Positions 1 through 7,985 of a DNA stretch of 16,182 nt are shown here, piece by piece. Position numbers and translations under genes: made by a program. Numbering within the stretch: position 1 is the first letter of the stretch; every line of letters starts with the position of its first letter. This DNA is from Prevotella sp. Lineage in GTDB: Bacteria; Bacteroidota; Bacteroidia; Bacteroidales; Bacteroidaceae. The stretch is from positions 1-16,182 of the forward strand of contig JAJPYV010000077.1 in NCBI GenBank assembly GCA_021204735.1. The letters run 5' to 3'. The notes under the pieces were generated by a model. It made no database searches. It saw nothing but the letters and a program-made list of their open reading frames with translations, and had not been told where the DNA came from.

Positions 1-164
1 AGGTTCAAGACTGTGGATAACTAATGTGTAGTACTAAATTTCATTACATCTAAGGATAAATAACACTCTAAAATAGGGAGCAACAGCGTTTAGGACAAGA
101 ATACGCGCTGGAAAGGAGCCAGCAAAAGTCCTATAGTCTAGAAATAAAAAAATTAATAATTTTT
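1..164. other. Upstream intergenic stretch, no gene recognised
   Basis: No coding region can be supported here. Frame 1 is open only from the window edge to a TAA at 22-24, which could be the tail of an upstream gene, but eight codons cannot be identified. A small hairpin (arms GCTGG at 109-113 and CCAGC at 121-125 approximately) and an AT-rich inverted repeat around 147-163 (AAAAATTA / TAATTTTT) are visible. TATAGT near 132 resembles a -10 box but lacks a convincing -35. Confidence 0.4.
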
Positions 165-230
165 GCCAATAGGGTACCCTATTGGCATGGACTACTACGT
201 AGTCCATGCATACTCTCTTATAGTTTTTTC
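165..230 (+). promoter_or_regulatory. Tandem-palindrome element, copy A
   Basis: Two perfect palindromes sit side by side. The first (165-186) has the core CCAATAGGGTACCCTATTGG and overlaps by two bases the second (185-209), which has arms GCATGGACTAC and GTAGTCCATGC around a TAC loop. Their centres are about 21.5 bp apart. They are followed by CTCTCTTATAG (213-223) and TTTTTTC. A second intact copy (15365-15424) keeps the same order, spacing and trailing CTCTCTTATAG with different arm sequences. Possible roles are tandem operators upstream of a TATAGT -10 box (219-224), or a two-hairpin RNA. The structure is certain; the role is not. Confidence 0.7.
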
Positions 231-340
231 AATCTGCCGGCGAGCAATTTATTTGTCTCGAGCAGATGAATATTCTTCTTTGTTTGAATGAAACTCGTTG
301 GCTTTTAACGCCGGCAGATTTCGAAATTTCAATGAAAAAA
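224..340 (+). repeat. Inverted repeat enclosing about 66 bp, possible structured leader RNA
   Basis: AATCTGCCGGCG at 231-242 is exactly complementary to CGCCGGCAGATT at 309-320. Outside it TTTTTTC (224-230) can pair with GAAAAAA (334-340) across a bulge. The enclosed stretch contains a further small hairpin (CGAGCAA with TTG and CTCG, about 241-260). If transcription started just after the TATAGT of the tandem-palindrome element, the 12-bp helix would close at the very 5' end of the transcript, like the P1 stem of a structured leader. It could equally be a decayed small mobile element with terminal inverted repeats. Confidence 0.45.
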
Positions 341-556
341 GCGCGCCAAAGCCTATTTTTAAAAGTCTTTTTGCACAGTGTTGATAGCATTAATCGACAA
401 GTCCAATACAATGTTCTTTTTAATGTCTGCTCCGGATATATTTTCGAGATAGGCCGAGTAAGGAGTGACATTTATACGTGTTACGCTTTAGGCAAGCAAC
501 ATCCCTTCAAAGGGCTTGATTATATAGTACAGATTTTGCACGGGAAACAAGTATGA
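266..556 (+). CDS. Doubtful hypothetical ORF, 96 residues
   Basis: This open frame ends in a TGA that overlaps the ATG of ugd by ATGA, which can indicate translational coupling. Against it, there is no clear ribosome site before the ATG, no recognisable family or motif, and the frame runs through the long inverted repeat (309-340) and the TTTGCACAGTGTTGATA motif (370-386), both better explained as non-coding. I do not recognise the product and consider it more likely a chance frame or degraded remnant than a real gene. Confidence 0.15.
   Translation: MNILLCLNETRWLLTPADFEISMKKARQSLFLKVFLHSVDSINRQVQYNVLFNVCSGYIFEIGRVRSDIYTCYALGKQHPFKGLDYIVQILHGKQV
370..409 (+). promoter_or_regulatory. TTTGCACAGTGTTGATA promoter-like motif, copy 1
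   Basis: The 17-bp motif at 370-386 ends in TTGATA (381-386), a 5/6 match to a -35 box. Exactly 17 bp later is CAATAC (404-409), a poor -10. Nearly the same motif recurs at 6626-6643 and 7986-8003, each time with a 17-bp spacer to a better -10. Here it would drive ugd with a leader of about 140 nt. The weak -10 makes this copy the least certain as a promoter, although the motif itself is clear. Confidence 0.45.
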
Positions 557-1755
557 AAATTGCAGTTGTTGGTATTGGTTATGTAGGGCTTTCTATAGCT
601 GTTCTTTTAGCACAGCACAATGATGTTCTTGCGATTGATGTTATGCAAGAACGCGTAGATATGGTTAATGCTCAAAAGTCCCCAATCGTTGATGTAGAGA
701 TAGAGGATTATCTTGCATCAGGCAAATTAAGTCTTAAAGCATCTACGGATGGGAAAGCATTCTATTCCCAAGCGGACTATATAATTATTGCCACACCTAC
801 TAATTACGATCCTGAGACTAATTTTTTCAATACTTCATCAGTAGAGAGTGTGATAAAAGATGCAATTGCAGCAGATACAAACGCTTATATTGTTATCAAA
901 TCAACTGTTCCAGTTGGTTATACAGTATCGTTAAGAAAGAAATTTTTGTATGAGAAAATAATGTTTTCTCCTGAGTTTCTTCGCGAAGGCAAAGCTCTGT
1001 ATGATAATCTATACCCCTCAAGAATAGTGGTTGGGGCCAATCTCAGGAATCCAGCACTGATGGAGTATGCTGCGGAATTTGCATCCCTGCTGCAGGAAGG
1101 CGCTATAAAGAATGATGTCCCTACTCTATTGATAAATGCCACTGAGGCTGAGGCCATAAAACTGTTCGCCAATACATATCTAGCTTTAAGGGTGTCTTAT
1201 TTTAATGAACTTGATACTTATGCTGAGATGAGGGAACTCGATACAAAGGCAATAATAGACGGAGTATGCCTGGATCCTAGAATTGGTTCAGGATATAACA
1301 ATCCCTCATTCGGGTATGGCGGATATTGCCTGCCAAAGGATACTAAGCAGCTTTTAGCAAATTTTGCCAATGTTCCGGAAAATCTTATACAGGCTATAGT
1401 CGATTCCAACAGAACGAGAAAGGATTTTATCACCAGAAGAATCTTGGAAAAAGCCGGATATCCAGAGAACAGGGACATTACTATAGGCATATACAGACTT
1501 ACCATGAAAACAAATTCGGATAATTTCAGGCAAAGCGCAATCCAGGGCATTATGAAGAGACTTGAGTATTTTGGTGCCACTATTCTCATATATGAGCCTG
1601 CGGCAAAGACAGATGAGCACTATGGTCATAGGATAACCAAGGATCTTGATGAATTCAAGAAATGCAGCACAATTATAGCAGCAAACCGCTTTTCAGAAGA
1701 TCTTGTGGACGTTAGGGATATAGTATACACAAGAGACTTGTTTGGAAGAGACTAA
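553..1755 (+). CDS. ugd: UDP-glucose 6-dehydrogenase
   Basis: It oxidises UDP-glucose to UDP-glucuronate in two NAD+-dependent steps in the cytoplasm, supplying an acidic sugar donor for capsule synthesis. The 400-residue length is typical of the short bacterial form. Visible motifs are the N-terminal NAD-binding GIGYVG (7-12), STVPVG (117-122), SPEFLREG (139-146), the lysine and asparagine in [13 protein letters not shown] (K203, N207), and the catalytic cysteine C259 in [15 protein letters not shown] (254-268). The order is NAD-binding domain, central dimerisation helix, then C-terminal UDP-binding domain. The ATG at 553 starts directly at the Rossmann strand [12 protein letters not shown]; the upstream ribosome site is weak (GGGAAA). 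It is followed after 133 bp by a glycosyltransferase and probably heads that operon. UDP-mannuronate-type dehydrogenases are related, but this set of motifs fits UDP-glucose dehydrogenase best. Confidence 0.95.
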   Translation: MKIAVVGIGYVGLSIAVLLAQHNDVLAIDVMQERVDMVNAQKSPIVDVEIEDYLASGKLSLKASTDGKAFYSQADYIIIATPTNYDPETNFFNTSSVESVIKDAIAADTNAYIVIKSTVPVGYTVSLRKKFLYEKIMFSPEFLREGKALYDNLYPSRIVVGANLRNPALMEYAAEFASLLQEGAIKNDVPTLLINATEAEAIKLFANTYLALRVSYFNELDTYAEMRELDTKAIIDGVCLDPRIGSGYNNPSFGYGGYCLPKDTKQLLANFANVPENLIQAIVDSNRTRKDFITRRILEKAGYPENRDITIGIYRLTMKTNSDNFRQSAIQGIMKRLEYFGATILIYEPAAKTDEHYGHRITKDLDEFKKCSTIIAANRFSEDLVDVRDIVYTRDLFGRD

Positions 1756-1784
1756 GATATTTGGCAAGAATCACTGGGTGAAAG

Positions 1785-1820
1785 GGCTTAATGAGCTGGC
1801 ACAGTATATGGCTTAATGAG
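1785..1820 (+). repeat. Short direct repeat GGCTTAATGAG
   Basis: Two identical 11-bp copies (1785-1795 and 1810-1820) lie 25 bp apart in the gap between ugd and the next gene. The gap has no hairpin or promoter that I can see. The ribosome site of the following gene is GAGGG at 1874-1878. The repeat may be fortuitous. Confidence 0.35.
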
Positions 1821-1888
1821 AGTGAATTGCCTATTCGTTGGTTGTTGCTGTTTAAGTATTAGTTGATGAGAGCGAGGGATGAATTAAT

Positions 1889-4813
1889 ATGGCGTATGAA
1901 GTTTCATTACAAGAATTTGTGTTTCCTTCAGATGAAATATGTAATGAAAAAGAGATGTATTTTAAAGGGAATGGATTCTGCATAGATAATAGCAGGGTTT
2001 TTTTTAATGATGAGGGGACACTTATTTCATCAACATATTTTAACAGCTTTTCTCTTAATAAATGGAAACAGTATACTGGATTGACAAAGTTCGGTATTAC
2101 ATTCCGTTTAAGGGGGGATTTTAATGTTAAATTGTGCTCCATGGAGCTTTTAAAAGGCAAGGCATCAATTACTGTATTTCATGAACAGGATATAAGTTGG
2201 CCCGAAGAAAGCATTCTGAGGCTGGAGTTCAATTTTGATGTCAGAGGCATAGTCTATTGTGAACTACATGCAAAGAGTGAAGGGGCAGAACTGTATAAAG
2301 GAATATATTGGGCTTTAGTAGGCGACAGTAGAGTGCTCAATCCTGTTAATATTGCTGTTGGGATCTGTACATTCAATCGAGAGGATTTTATTATTCCAAT
2401 CCTTAAGCGTTTTGATTCAGTACTGAGAAATCCTGCCAGTGTTTTATATGGTAAAGTAAAATTCTTTGTAGCGGACAATGGTCATACTTTGCCATTAGAT
2501 GAATTTAATAACGAAAACATCAAGGCAGTATACAATAAGAATTTTGGAGGGGTAAGTGGTTTTACCCGTTGCCTTATAGAAGCAAAGAATTATGGTTTGA
2601 ATTTCACTAATTTTATCTTCCTGGATGATGATGTCATTCTTGATACTTCAGCAATAGAAAGAGAAGTTACATTATTATCACTGCTGTTACCAAAGTATCA
2701 AGCTTGTGCAATAGTCGGAGCAATGCTTTCATTAGACAAGCGGTTTATTCAGATTGAATACGCAGCCAAATGGGAGGGAACGGATTTCAGATTCAATCTC
2801 AGAGATATAGACTTGCGAGATAATCTGAACATTATATTAAATGAAGAATCTGATAATGTTAACTACAATGCTTGGTGCTATTGCTGTATACCTTTTAATA
2901 TAGTGACTGATACCAACTTGCCCTTACCAGTGTTTTTTCATCTTGATGATGTTGAATATGGATTAAGAAATAAACTTCCAATAATAACATTGAATGGCAT
3001 TAATGTGTGGCATAAACAAAAGAGATATCTTTTAAATGCTACTAATGATTACTATGATGTCCGCAACAGATTGATTATGCTTTCAAGCATTGATATGGAT
3101 TCTGTAATACCAGCGGCTTACTCATTACTAACATACTATACTTTAGAAGTATTGAGATACCATTACTCAAGGGCTATTAATGCCTTTGATGGAATTCTTG
3201 ACTTCCTAAAAGGTTTTGAGTGGTTTAAGAACCATGACGCTCAGCAGAAAAATGCTGGCCTGTATAATAATGTGGCATGGCAGGTTGCTGATGATAATAT
3301 AAGATCAGCGGCTCATGTCCCTTATATTGAGCGCAGGGGTAGGAAATATAAGCTCAAGGCTGCTATAAAGCAGATTTTGCCTACAGTCAAGGGGAAGACT
3401 GTGACACTTAATGATAACAGTATAAATGATGCATCCAGTGCCAGATTGGTTACTGTGTATGTCCCTTCTGATGATCAGTATATTGTTTACAAGAAGAGAC
3501 GTCTATTGGCATTTAAGTGTTTCAGGAAACATTATGAGATTACACGCAAGCTTAAAAAATGTGCACCTTTAATTAGGGAGTACCATAATCGTTTGCCGGA
3601 AGTTCAATCCATAAATTTCTGGGATAAGTATCTTGGTCTTCAGAATGGAGAAAAAAAGAAGAAAGTCCTTATTGTTGCCTCAGATAATGATGCAACAAGC
3701 GGAGCGTTCAGAAGCATGTCGGTCCTTAGCCAGATTTTAAAGGACCAGTACGGATTAGATATCTGTATTTTGATTCCTAATTCCGGGGATGGGATTAATC
3801 TTGTTAAGGAAAGAGGGTTGCGCTATACAATAATTGACACAGTGGATTGGATTGTGCCAAAGGATTGCTCCAAGGAAGCTTATAAAAAGAAGCAAGAAGC
3901 ATTAAAAACCATTAATAAGAATGCATTGCCGAAGATAATGCGTTTCATGGAAGAGGAAAAGTTTGATTTAGTTCATCTCAACACCTCATATACTTATGTT
4001 GCGGCAATTGCCGCTTATAAACTTCATGTTCCAGTCGTATGGCATATTCGCGAGTTCCTTGAAGAGGATCAGTCTCGCAAGATGTTTGACAGAGAATATG
4101 GGTTGTCACTGATGCGCAAGGCTGATAGGGTTGTTGCCATATCAAAAGCTGTATATGCAAAGTACAGCAATTTGCTGCATACGGATAATCTGGTTCAGAT
4201 ATACAACGGGATTTCAACGGAGGATTTCCTCTGCAGTGAGAGAACCATTTTGAATAATGATAAGATTACCTTTATCGCAGTTGGCAATATTAATCCCTAC
4301 AAGGGACAAAGACTGATAGTTGATGCTCTGCACAAATTAAAGGAAAATGGCTTTAATGATTTTGAATTGCTCCTGGTTGGCAATGACAGATCTCAATATT
4401 GCGGGGAAATCAGAAGCGCTATTGTCGAATACAATATGTCGGAGCAAGTCAAAATATTAGGCAAACGGCAGGATGTGAACGAGTTGTTCAGACTTGCCGA
4501 CATATCTTTTGTGGGATCAAAATTTGAAGCATTTGGCAGGATTACCGTTGAATCCATGTTATCAGGATGTCTTGTAATAGGGGCTAACACGGCCGGTACG
4601 CAGGAGCTTATATGCGATGATTCAGATGGCCTGTTGTTTGAGTCTGATGACGTAGAATCCCTATATGAGAGATTAAGATACGCATTGGATAATAGAGAAC
4701 GGATGAAAGACCTGGCGGCAAATGGTCGCAACAAGGCACTTTATGAATTTTCTGCAGCAAAAAATGCAAAGGAAATACATGACTTATATACCAGGATATG
4801 GGAGAAGGCATGA
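1889..4813 (+). CDS. Two-domain glycosyltransferase: GlfT2-like GT2 fused to GT4
   Basis: This 974-residue cytoplasmic protein appears to carry two glycosyltransferase modules. Residues 1-150 resemble the beta-rich N-terminal part of galactofuranosyltransferase GlfT2. Residues about 153-400 are a GT-A domain with GICTFNRED (158-166), the metal-binding FLDDDV (244-249), and FFHLDDVEYGLR (349-360) followed by WH (374-375), all in the GlfT2 arrangement. Residues about 400-580 are a helical linker. Residues about 591-970 are a GT-B, GT4 domain with NPYKGQ (802-807) and the EX7E motif E880 to E888 in FEAFGRITVES. It probably adds two successive sugars, perhaps one furanose (inference). The start is ATG 1889 behind GAGGG. 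The stop overlaps the next gene by ATGA, so the two are translationally coupled. An 8-T run at 1998-2005 lies early in the frame. Sugar specificity cannot be read from the sequence. Confidence 0.88.
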   Translation: MAYEVSLQEFVFPSDEICNEKEMYFKGNGFCIDNSRVFFNDEGTLISSTYFNSFSLNKWKQYTGLTKFGITFRLRGDFNVKLCSMELLKGKASITVFHEQDISWPEESILRLEFNFDVRGIVYCELHAKSEGAELYKGIYWALVGDSRVLNPVNIAVGICTFNREDFIIPILKRFDSVLRNPASVLYGKVKFFVADNGHTLPLDEFNNENIKAVYNKNFGGVSGFTRCLIEAKNYGLNFTNFIFLDDDVILDTSAIEREVTLLSLLLPKYQACAIVGAMLSLDKRFIQIEYAAKWEGTDFRFNLRDIDLRDNLNIILNEESDNVNYNAWCYCCIPFNIVTDTNLPLPVFFHLDDVEYGLRNKLPIITLNGINVWHKQKRYLLNATNDYYDVRNRLIMLSSIDMDSVIPAAYSLLTYYTLEVLRYHYSRAINAFDGILDFLKGFEWFKNHDAQQKNAGLYNNVAWQVADDNIRSAAHVPYIERRGRKYKLKAAIKQILPTVKGKTVTLNDNSINDASSARLVTVYVPSDDQYIVYKKRRLLAFKCFRKHYEITRKLKKCAPLIREYHNRLPEVQSINFWDKYLGLQNGEKKKKVLIVASDNDATSGAFRSMSVLSQILKDQYGLDICILIPNSGDGINLVKERGLRYTIIDTVDWIVPKDCSKEAYKKKQEALKTINKNALPKIMRFMEEEKFDLVHLNTSYTYVAAIAAYKLHVPVVWHIREFLEEDQSRKMFDREYGLSLMRKADRVVAISKAVYAKYSNLLHTDNLVQIYNGISTEDFLCSERTILNNDKITFIAVGNINPYKGQRLIVDALHKLKENGFNDFELLLVGNDRSQYCGEIRSAIVEYNMSEQVKILGKRQDVNELFRLADISFVGSKFEAFGRITVESMLSGCLVIGANTAGTQELICDDSDGLLFESDDVESLYERLRYALDNRERMKDLAANGRNKALYEFSAAKNAKEIHDLYTRIWEKA

Positions 4814-6408
4814 TGAAGGTATGTGCAGTAGTCGTAACTTATAACCGCAAGGTAATGCTGGAACAGTGTATTAACGCATTATTGGGACAATCCTATAGTA
4901 AATACGACATTATCATTGTTGATAACGCAAGCACGGATGGGACTCAGGAGTTTGTTGAAAAGAAGTTTGGTCAGAGTGTCATTTATATTAATACCGGAGC
5001 AAACCTCGGCGGATCAGGCGGATTTTACTATGGAATGAGATATGCATATGAGCATAATTATGATTTGCTTTGGGTAATGGATGATGATGTTGTCCCGACC
5101 AGAACAGCTTTGTCAGAATTGATAAATCATAGTAAATATGTTAAAAGTTTCAGCTTTTTAGCAAGTGCGGTTTATGCTGCGGATAACACAGCATTAAATT
5201 CTCCCGAAATAAGCGGCTATAAAACGAACGGATATAAATTCTGGTATGAGAAACTGGAATATGGAATGGTTCGCCTATCTCATGCTACTTTTGTGTCTCT
5301 TTTGATTAAAGCTGACGCGATAAGGCAATGCGGTCTTCCCTGTAAAGATTTCTTTATTTGGGGGGATGATATTGAGTATACAAAGCGTATCGTTGGCAAC
5401 TATGCTCCTGCGTTTATTGTTGGAACCAGCAAAGTCTATCACATGAGGCAGAATGTATCTAATTTGAATATATGTACGGAGAAGAATCCTAACCGTATAA
5501 AGATGCTTTATTACTTAATAAGGAACACTATAGTTTATACTGACGCATATAGCGGTAAGAAAGCGGCAAAAAACAAGATCAAACAATACCGGAAGGATTG
5601 CATCAAAATAGCATTAAGCAATGTAAATTATAAGAATCTGAGGATATCAACGATATTACGGGCAATCAGGGGATTCAAAAAAGGAGAATTTAATCTTACC
5701 GCATTTAAGAATCGCTTCCAGGTTTATGGCCAGGAGAAAGCAGTTATTAATTTCATTGGCTTACCTGAAATTTCTAGTTATGCACCTGAATGGGGGTATA
5801 TGTATAATTGTAAACTTGATGAGTTTAATATTTTTACTTTATATGAGAATGTGCCCGCTTATATAAAGGAAATATCATCTAAGTGGAATTTAAGCAGTAG
5901 CACTAGAAATGACATAATTCAATATGGCCTTAAATTTAGAGGAGGGTCTAATCGTAATGAATATCTAGTAGCAGATATTTCAGGTTCTCTTAAAGATTAT
6001 GTTATCTTCTCTAATAATGATGACACTTTTGCTTTAAGTTATACGGATAGTTTAAAGCAAGAATTAAGTGATGGTTCATTAAAATATCTGGTTGATAATT
6101 ATGATTTGCAGATAACTAATTCCTGCAACCTTAAGAAGGGACAATTAGAGCAGGCTTTAACCACTTTCGCTGTGGATATTTCAGGGAAATGCAGAATAGA
6201 TCATATTATCTTCATTAAAAAGAACGTCCCTGGCGCAGATGAGAATCTTACTCAATTGTATGATTCTATGTTTAAAATAGTCACACATCTTATGCCGGAG
6301 TCTAATATTTTAGATCTGACTGACATCAGCCAAGATGGTATTGTTTATGATTTAGCAAAGGATAGGCTATATAAGCTTATAGATGAAATCAGTAGTAATA
6401 AGGTATAA
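4810..6408 (+). CDS. GT2 glycosyltransferase with unassigned C-terminal domain
   Basis: Residues about 1-250 (from ATG 4810) form a GT-A, GT2 domain of the rhamnosyl/galactofuranosyl type: VVVTYNR near the start, VDNASTDGT, metal-binding MDDDV (D91-D93), a distal FIWGDDIEYTKR (about 182-193) and a following histidine (VYHMRQN). After a basic helical linker comes a second module, about residues 305-532, beginning with the strand INFIG and containing YLVADISG. Its layout recalls the SGNH-like DUF6270 family, but I cannot see a convincing GSC or catalytic triad, so this is tentative. The frame is also open from ATG 4798. I prefer 4810 or 4813 because GGGAGAAGG (4800-4808) then acts as ribosome site and the ATG overlaps the previous TGA. 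The protein should act on the cytoplasmic face on the growing lipid-linked glycan. Confidence 0.87.
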   Translation: MMKVCAVVVTYNRKVMLEQCINALLGQSYSKYDIIIVDNASTDGTQEFVEKKFGQSVIYINTGANLGGSGGFYYGMRYAYEHNYDLLWVMDDDVVPTRTALSELINHSKYVKSFSFLASAVYAADNTALNSPEISGYKTNGYKFWYEKLEYGMVRLSHATFVSLLIKADAIRQCGLPCKDFFIWGDDIEYTKRIVGNYAPAFIVGTSKVYHMRQNVSNLNICTEKNPNRIKMLYYLIRNTIVYTDAYSGKKAAKNKIKQYRKDCIKIALSNVNYKNLRISTILRAIRGFKKGEFNLTAFKNRFQVYGQEKAVINFIGLPEISSYAPEWGYMYNCKLDEFNIFTLYENVPAYIKEISSKWNLSSSTRNDIIQYGLKFRGGSNRNEYLVADISGSLKDYVIFSNNDDTFALSYTDSLKQELSDGSLKYLVDNYDLQITNSCNLKKGQLEQALTTFAVDISGKCRIDHIIFIKKNVPGADENLTQLYDSMFKIVTHLMPESNILDLTDISQDGIVYDLAKDRLYKLIDEISSNKV

Positions 6409-6492
6409 GAAGTATATTTAAATTTATGCTATATACCCTTTAAAAATTCGATATTACAGCTATAAAACCACAATAATAAATACCGGTTTTTA

Positions 6493-6546
6493 CCAATAGT
6501 GACCTTAATAGTGCACAGACTACATAGTCCGAGTATGTATAGTTTT
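6493..6546 (+). promoter_or_regulatory. Tandem-palindrome element, decayed copy B
   Basis: CCAATAG (6493-6499), GTGCACAGACTACATAGTC (6511-6529) and TATAGTTTTC (6538-6547) align in order with copy A (CCAATAG, GACTAC-TAGTCC, TATAGTTTTTTC). The pairing is mostly lost: the first palindrome is broken, and only GACTA / TAGTC remains of the second. It lies about 85 bp after a gene stop, like copy C (about 105 bp). It is probably a degenerate relative. Confidence 0.45.
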
Positions 6547-6625
6547 CTGTTTGTATTTTGCAAAAAAGTGATTTGATACATTTGAGCTCAATTGTTTGAA
6601 ATGAAGACAGTCAGAAACTTTTCTA

Positions 6626-6666
6626 TTTTGCACAGTGTTGATAAGGGCTTGTATTCCTTCTTTTAT
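6626..6666 (+). promoter_or_regulatory. TTTTGCACAGTGTTGATA promoter-like motif, copy 2
   Basis: The motif at 6626-6643 ends in TTGATA (6638-6643). After a 17-bp spacer comes TTTTAT (6661-6666), a 4/6 match to a -10. It is identical to copy 1 over 17 bp. It lies about 60 bp outside the left end proposed for the insertion element, so it probably belonged to the original intergenic region rather than to the element. Confidence 0.5.
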
Positions 6667-6728
6667 TGTCGCATTGGAAGTCAATCAAGAAGTATAGTGT
6701 TGTGATCTTCAAAAATAAGCCACTATTA

Positions 6729-7778
6729 GGGTAGGTTCGCTAGACAAGAATTCGTAAATGCATGTGGATATTTTCAAAACATGACTGAATCCCTAGTTTA
6801 TATAAACACATCTCAAGAGGTACAACCTGGCCAGCAGCATTCAGGGCTTTGTAATGTTAATGAAGCTGATTTGATTAATGCACATAATCCTAATGTCTGT
6901 CCAAACTGCGGAAGCTTAAGATTTGTAAGGTTTGGGAAAACCAGGAACGGTGTAAACAGATTTCTATGCAAAGATTGCGGCAAGACCTTTACGCCGGTAA
7001 CAGGTACAATTTTTGAAAACCACAAGATTTCTATAAGAGAATGGATGGATTTTTGTCGCAGCATGTTCAGCATGTTCAGCAACATCAATACATGTACTGA
7101 ATTCCTGAACAGCAGGAATGCGATAACAACATCCCGATACTGGCTTGAAAAACTGTTCCTTATTCTGGATGGCATACAAGATGACATTGTGTTATCTGGT
7201 ACTGTTCAGCTGGATGAATTTTTTATATCAGAAAATGAATTCAAGCCAATATACGCCGATGCGGAAGTTGGCAGTTCAGTTCGCAAAAAGAAGCAAGGGA
7301 AATTACGGCATCAATATTGTATTGTAATTGCTGCAGATGGGACAAACATATTGCTGTTTTATGATAGGATTGATGATTCAATCACACAAACAGCATTCAA
7401 TACATTCTGCAGTCATATTGCTCCGGGAACTCTTCTAATTTACAATGGAGAGGCATATCATTCTCAACTTGTCCAATCTTTGTCAGAAAATGGTGGCTTA
7501 TATGTTCCGAATGGGAATAGTACATTGGATGTGAATGGGGATTCCCTAATACAGGAGTTTAATAGCATCCGCTCAATGTTGATTCAACTGATTCAAAATC
7601 AATCAAGATTTAAACAGGAGGAGATTCAAGGATATTTGAACATGTATGCCTTTGTTATAAATCCGCCTTCAGAATGTGAGGAAAAGATAGATATAATCCT
7701 GAACCGAGCTTTTTTAAATCACATGGAACTCCGATACAGGGATTTCTATAAGAAAATATAGCATTTGTTAACCTACAC
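6729..7778 (+). mobile_element. IS1595-like insertion element, about 1.05 kb
   Basis: The transposase gene is flanked by a short imperfect inverted repeat: GGGTAGGTTCGC at 6729-6740 and, read on the other strand, GTGTAGGTTAAC from 7778 back to 7767 (9 of 12 match). The span is normal for this family. No 8-bp target duplication is seen: the flanks are CACTATTA on the left and AATATAGA on the right. Either the ends are misplaced, or the copy is old or rearranged. The element separates the ugd-led genes from the DUF4422 gene group. Confidence 0.5.
6781..7761 (+). CDS. IS1595-family transposase, probably inactive
   Basis: This 326-residue protein has the IS1595 layout. An N-terminal zinc ribbon (C40, C43, C63, C66 in CPNCGS and FLCKDCGKTF) is followed by a helix-turn-helix-like region (about 85-130) and a DDE/DDN-type nuclease fold. 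The first catalytic aspartate is D145 in TVQLDEFFI. The third-position asparagine is likely N261 in EFNSIRSM, followed by the family's YLNMYAF. Where the second aspartate is expected (usually DGH-like), the sequence reads LLIYNGEAYHSQ, so N222 replaces it. The frame is intact, but the substitution and weak helix-turn-helix suggest loss of activity. No ribosome site is evident before ATG 6781. The family assignment is firm; loss of activity is inferred. Confidence 0.82.
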   Translation: MTESLVYINTSQEVQPGQQHSGLCNVNEADLINAHNPNVCPNCGSLRFVRFGKTRNGVNRFLCKDCGKTFTPVTGTIFENHKISIREWMDFCRSMFSMFSNINTCTEFLNSRNAITTSRYWLEKLFLILDGIQDDIVLSGTVQLDEFFISENEFKPIYADAEVGSSVRKKKQGKLRHQYCIVIAADGTNILLFYDRIDDSITQTAFNTFCSHIAPGTLLIYNGEAYHSQLVQSLSENGGLYVPNGNSTLDVNGDSLIQEFNSIRSMLIQLIQNQSRFKQEEIQGYLNMYAFVINPPSECEEKIDIILNRAFLNHMELRYRDFYKKI

Positions 7779-7886
7779 AATATAGAAAATTTGCATAAAC
7801 AACAGGATCCCTCGCACAGTGACTTCGGTTAGAAGATCATTATAGTCTCCATGTGGAGATTATTACACAATTTACAAGTTAAATGT

Positions 7887-7923
7887 AAAGGCAGGCAGTT
7901 TTGAACTGGCTTGCCTTTTAATA
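7887..7923 (+). terminator. Rho-independent terminator
   Basis: AAAGGCAGGCAGTT (7887-7900) pairs with AACTGGCTTGCCTTT (7904-7918 approximately) as a stem of about 14 pairs with one G-U and one bulged G, a 3-nt loop and a short T run. It lies about 125 bp after the transposase stop and 25 bp before a consensus promoter, so it would isolate the downstream gene group from the element. The A-rich foot makes it potentially bidirectional. Confidence 0.6.
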
Positions 7924-7945
7924 TTGTTTTGAATTTATAACATCC

Positions 7946-7974
7946 TTGACAATAGATCATACATTTATTATAAT
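7946..7974 (+). promoter_or_regulatory. Consensus sigma-70-type promoter
   Basis: TTGACA (7946-7951) and TATAAT (7969-7974) are perfect consensus boxes separated by 17 bp. The predicted start is near 7981, giving a leader of about 350 nt before the DUF4422 gene. The initial transcribed region carries copy 3 of the TTTGCACA motif, so a protein bound there could block this promoter. Confidence 0.7.
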
Positions 7975-7985
7975 GTACACGTTTT

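Noticed and set aside
12..20. TGTGGATAA, a match to a DnaA box
   Set aside because: It is a single copy with no cluster of boxes, no dnaA or dnaN gene and no AT-rich unwinding region tied to it; chance is likely.
165..553. JUMPstart/ops element (RfaH target) ahead of the polysaccharide genes
   Set aside because: No GGCGGTAGNNT-type ops sequence was found; the GCCGGCG stretch belongs to the inverted repeat instead.
1218..1589. 123-residue open frame on the minus strand inside ugd
   Set aside because: It lies wholly opposite a strongly conserved gene, has no ribosome site and no recognisable domain.
7059..7082. Tandem 9-bp repeat (AGCATGTTC) in the transposase gene
   Set aside because: It only encodes MFSMFS, keeps the frame and has no apparent regulatory meaning.
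7846..7859. TCTCCATGTGGAGA palindrome after the insertion element
   Set aside because: A 6-bp stem with no T run and no second copy; too weak to call a terminator or operator.
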